Positions 62,301 through 64,000 of a DNA stretch of 64,000 nucleotides are shown piece after piece (the stretch's first letter is position 1; each line of letters opens with the position of its first letter). A model generated the notes under the pieces. It had not been told where the DNA came from and made no database searches. It was given only the letters and a program-made list of their open reading frames with translations. This DNA comes from Symmachiella macrocystis (GTDB lineage: Bacteria > Planctomycetota > Planctomycetia > Planctomycetales > Planctomycetaceae): NCBI RefSeq assembly GCF_007860075.1, contig NZ_SJPP01000005.1, positions 28,685-92,684 of the forward strand, written 5' to 3'. The translations under genes were made by a program, and so were the position numbers.

Positions 62301-62478
62301 TTGACTTTAAGAGTACCCGAGCAACTCGGATCTCGATACGTAGATTCCGCAAGGCAATCACGTCGCGCTCGAAATCACACAAATTCAACTTGACTTTGCG
62401 GGTACCCGAGCAACTAGAATCTCGATACGTAGATTCTGCAAATCAGCCTCATCACATTCGAATTCACACAAATTTAAC
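62301..62478 (+). repeat. 89-bp tandem duplication in the divergent sulfatase/AraC promoter region
   Basis: 62301-62389 and 62390-62478 are imperfect direct repeats, sharing TTGACTTT, GTACCCGAGCAACT, ATCTCGATACGTAGATTC, TGCAA/CGCAA and CACACAAATT. The units abut exactly. They fill most of the 333 bp between the divergent starts, so they probably carry two copies of the regulator's binding site. TTGACTTT could be a -35 element in either unit. Confidence 0.85.
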
Positions 62479-62510
62479 TGAAAATCAACAGCTAGTAGAG
62501 AGACGCATCG

Positions 62511-63449
62511 ATGAACTCGGCAAAGTTCTTCACCGATTTCGAACCCTACTACGAAACCATTGCCCACGTCGATTTGCGGATGCGTGTACTGGGCATGGAC
62601 GAGCCTCGGTATTCGATTCTGCAAACCACGGTCGGTCAGCTTGGTGTTCAGTGGGCCAAGGAGGGCTCCGGGCAGCTTTCGGAAGGCGCAACTGATCGCT
62701 CTGCGTTTGGTTTGTACATGCAGCTAAACAGTCTTCCTAGACTTCTTAATGGAATGATCCTCGATCCGAATGCGATCGTTGTGTTACCACCTGGAGCGGA
62801 GTTTTGTTTCTCGTGCGACCATGCAAATAGCTGGCTTGCGCTCAGAGTTCCAACTGAGTTACTTACCGACTCCGGGGCTGCTTCTCACGACACGTTGATT
62901 AACTCGGTGAGTGTAGTTCGCTCCTGCCATGACCTTTCACAGAAGCTTCGCACTACAGTGCTGGGCTATTTGCGCGCAATCAATCGCACACAATCACTCT
63001 CCAATTCTACGCTTGTCTCATCATTATTTGGCAATGAAATACTCACCATCGCACGCAAAGTGTGCCATCAGTCGGCCGGAATTCAGTTGCACTCCGAGAA
63101 TAAATTTTCGGCCCTTTCACAACGATACGCAGACATCGCGAAAACAGCCGCCGAAATAATCGAAAACTCGTTGGATGGTTCAGTTTCCGTTGCCGCCATC
63201 TCAAAATCGCTCAGTGTTTCCGAACGAACACTGCTGACGGCGTTTCGATCCAGATTTGAAATGCCACCGCGTCGCTTCATTCAGTCAATGCGGCTGAATC
63301 GAGCTCGAACAATCCTTCGCCAGTCCACCCATCCAGAAACTTTCATCCAGGATGTTGCGGCCGAGTGTGGTTTTTGGGACGTTGGGCGTTTTGCCTCGAG
63401 ATACAGTGAGCTCTTTGGCGAGTTGCCGTCACAGACACTCCGTCGCTGA
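62511..63449 (+). CDS. AraC-family regulator of the two-sulfatase operon
   Basis: 312 residues. C-terminal AraC double HTH: SVSVAAISKSLSVSERTLLT, then ECGFWDVGRFASRYSELFGE and LPSQTLRR. N-terminal sensor region is related to the regulator at 36803 (shared ATDRSAFGLYMQLNSLPRL-like layout and DPNAIVVLPPGAEFCFSC). It is divergent from the sulfatases and follows the 89-bp tandem duplication, its likely operator. Probably activates the sulfatases when a sulfated sugar or its breakdown product is present. Confidence 0.92.
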   Translation: MNSAKFFTDFEPYYETIAHVDLRMRVLGMDEPRYSILQTTVGQLGVQWAKEGSGQLSEGATDRSAFGLYMQLNSLPRLLNGMILDPNAIVVLPPGAEFCFSCDHANSWLALRVPTELLTDSGAASHDTLINSVSVVRSCHDLSQKLRTTVLGYLRAINRTQSLSNSTLVSSLFGNEILTIARKVCHQSAGIQLHSENKFSALSQRYADIAKTAAEIIENSLDGSVSVAAISKSLSVSERTLLTAFRSRFEMPPRRFIQSMRLNRARTILRQSTHPETFIQDVAAECGFWDVGRFASRYSELFGELPSQTLRR

Positions 63450-63507
63450 CATGCTCGCTTTATAATCTGATAAACCGGCTGGCCGAGCGACGCCAGGTGC
63501 AGAATAG

Positions 63508-64000
63508 CGCGCGGTCCAAAAACATTGATGGACGGAAGTTGAACACCAAAAGGAGGTTCGCGAGAAAAACACGCGGAGGAACTGTTGTCGGAAGTGATCG
63601 TAACCAGCAGCCAAAATGATTTTATTCCGTCTCGTTTTCCGGACAAGGGCGCAGGGAGATCGCGGGTCGCATAAAATGGTCTGCCAAAAGTCACGCAGCT
63701 CGTTCGTACCATTGAATAAGGCCGCCGAGTCGTTCGCGGCGAACGATCTGATCGAGTACGATCGTATTGTTCTCGGGGGGTGGATCATCGCATGTTGGAG
63801 GCAGATGTCCACAGGCGGAATGGGCACGATCATCGTTGTAGTAGCGGACGTATTCACGGACGCGGTAGTTCAGATGCTGCTCGCCAAACATCAGGAAATT
63901 GTCCAAGCATTCCTGCTTGATGCTCTGGATGACCCGTTCGCAGCGCGAGTTGAGGTTCGGGCTCTGGACCGGCAGGACCTTGACCTTCAGTCCTTCGGCT
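63508..64000 (-). mobile_element. Copy of the common insertion sequence, cut by the window edge
   Basis: Starts with the conserved end (GGTCCAAAAACATTGATGGA near 63513). The transposase frame from 63691 continues unbroken to the right edge of the window. It may be an intact copy. Confidence 0.75.
63691..64000 (-). CDS. Transposase C-terminal part, 5' end outside window
   Basis: The minus-strand frame from the window edge reads AEGLKVKVLPVQSPNLNSRC, ERVIQSIKQECLDNFLMFGE, YYNDDRAHSACGHLPPTCDD, and RRERLGGLIQWYERAA to the stop at 63691. The catalytic Glu of the DDE triad is in NSRCERVIQS. No stop or shift in the ~103 visible codons, unlike the other copies, so it could be the active member of the family. 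Confidence 0.8.
   Translation of the reverse strand, partial: AEGLKVKVLPVQSPNLNSRCERVIQSIKQECLDNFLMFGEQHLNYRVREYVRYYNDDRAHSACGHLPPTCDDPPPENNTIVLDQIVRRERLGGLIQWYERAA

Overview
The window reads as chromosomal DNA from a planctomycete. The grounds are three secreted sulfatases, a large Ser/Thr kinase with a cytoplasmic catalytic half and helical repeats outside, a UbiB-type kinase, short zinc-ribbon membrane proteins, and a serine recombinase with a DUF2924 partner. Long stretches of decayed mobile DNA lie between the genes. No rRNA, tRNA or CRISPR array was found. Assignments come from reading motifs by eye, without database searches.

Layout. Positions 1-3380: a minus-strand operon (ribbon-helix-helix protein, sulfatase, Tat-exported binding protein cut by the window edge) facing a divergent AraC regulator. 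4627-7083: a secreted glycoside-hydrolase-like protein bracketed by a ~125 bp direct repeat. 8307-15958: the centrepiece, nine closely packed plus-strand genes encoding a ubiquitin-like protein, an E1, a membrane-anchored JAMM peptidase, an FHA membrane protein, a zinc-ribbon membrane protein, a RING-like membrane protein, a RING-like/trypsin-like protease fusion, an E2 and a DUF2752 protein. 16314-29059: a mosaic mobile region with a nonsense-riddled serine recombinase module, an unknown two-gene cassette, a sigma factor, a frameshifted primase/helicase, a ParB-methyltransferase fusion, a phage-like HTH protein, a PD-(D/E)XK-like protein and a tyrosine recombinase.

29308-35175: a TIM-barrel glycosidase-like protein, an acetamidase/formamidase, a HARE-HTH protein, and a UbiB kinase with a small helical partner. 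36803-45997: an AraC regulator divergent from a catabolic operon (pyruvate-decarboxylase-like enzyme, SDR, two cupins, fumarylacetoacetase-family hydrolase, beta-propeller lipoprotein, both aconitase X subunits) that contains a decayed tandem duplication. 46000-53400: a gene graveyard (thiC tail, transposase pieces, PocR/kinase fragment) with an intact OprB-type porin and a CBS/HEPN-like protein. 53428-56058: the Ser/Thr kinase. 57303-63449: two large paralogous sulfatases divergent from a third AraC regulator, with an 89 bp tandem duplication between them.

How the parts fit. The 8307-15958 genes contain every step of a eukaryote-style conjugation pathway: modifier, activation, conjugation, candidate ligases and deconjugation. 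Most of the proteins carry membrane segments, so the pathway probably works at a membrane. The catabolic clusters share one design, an AraC regulator divergent from the genes it probably controls. One transposase family has left at least five copies in different stages of decay, and a second, unrelated repeat family of ~300 bp occurs three times.
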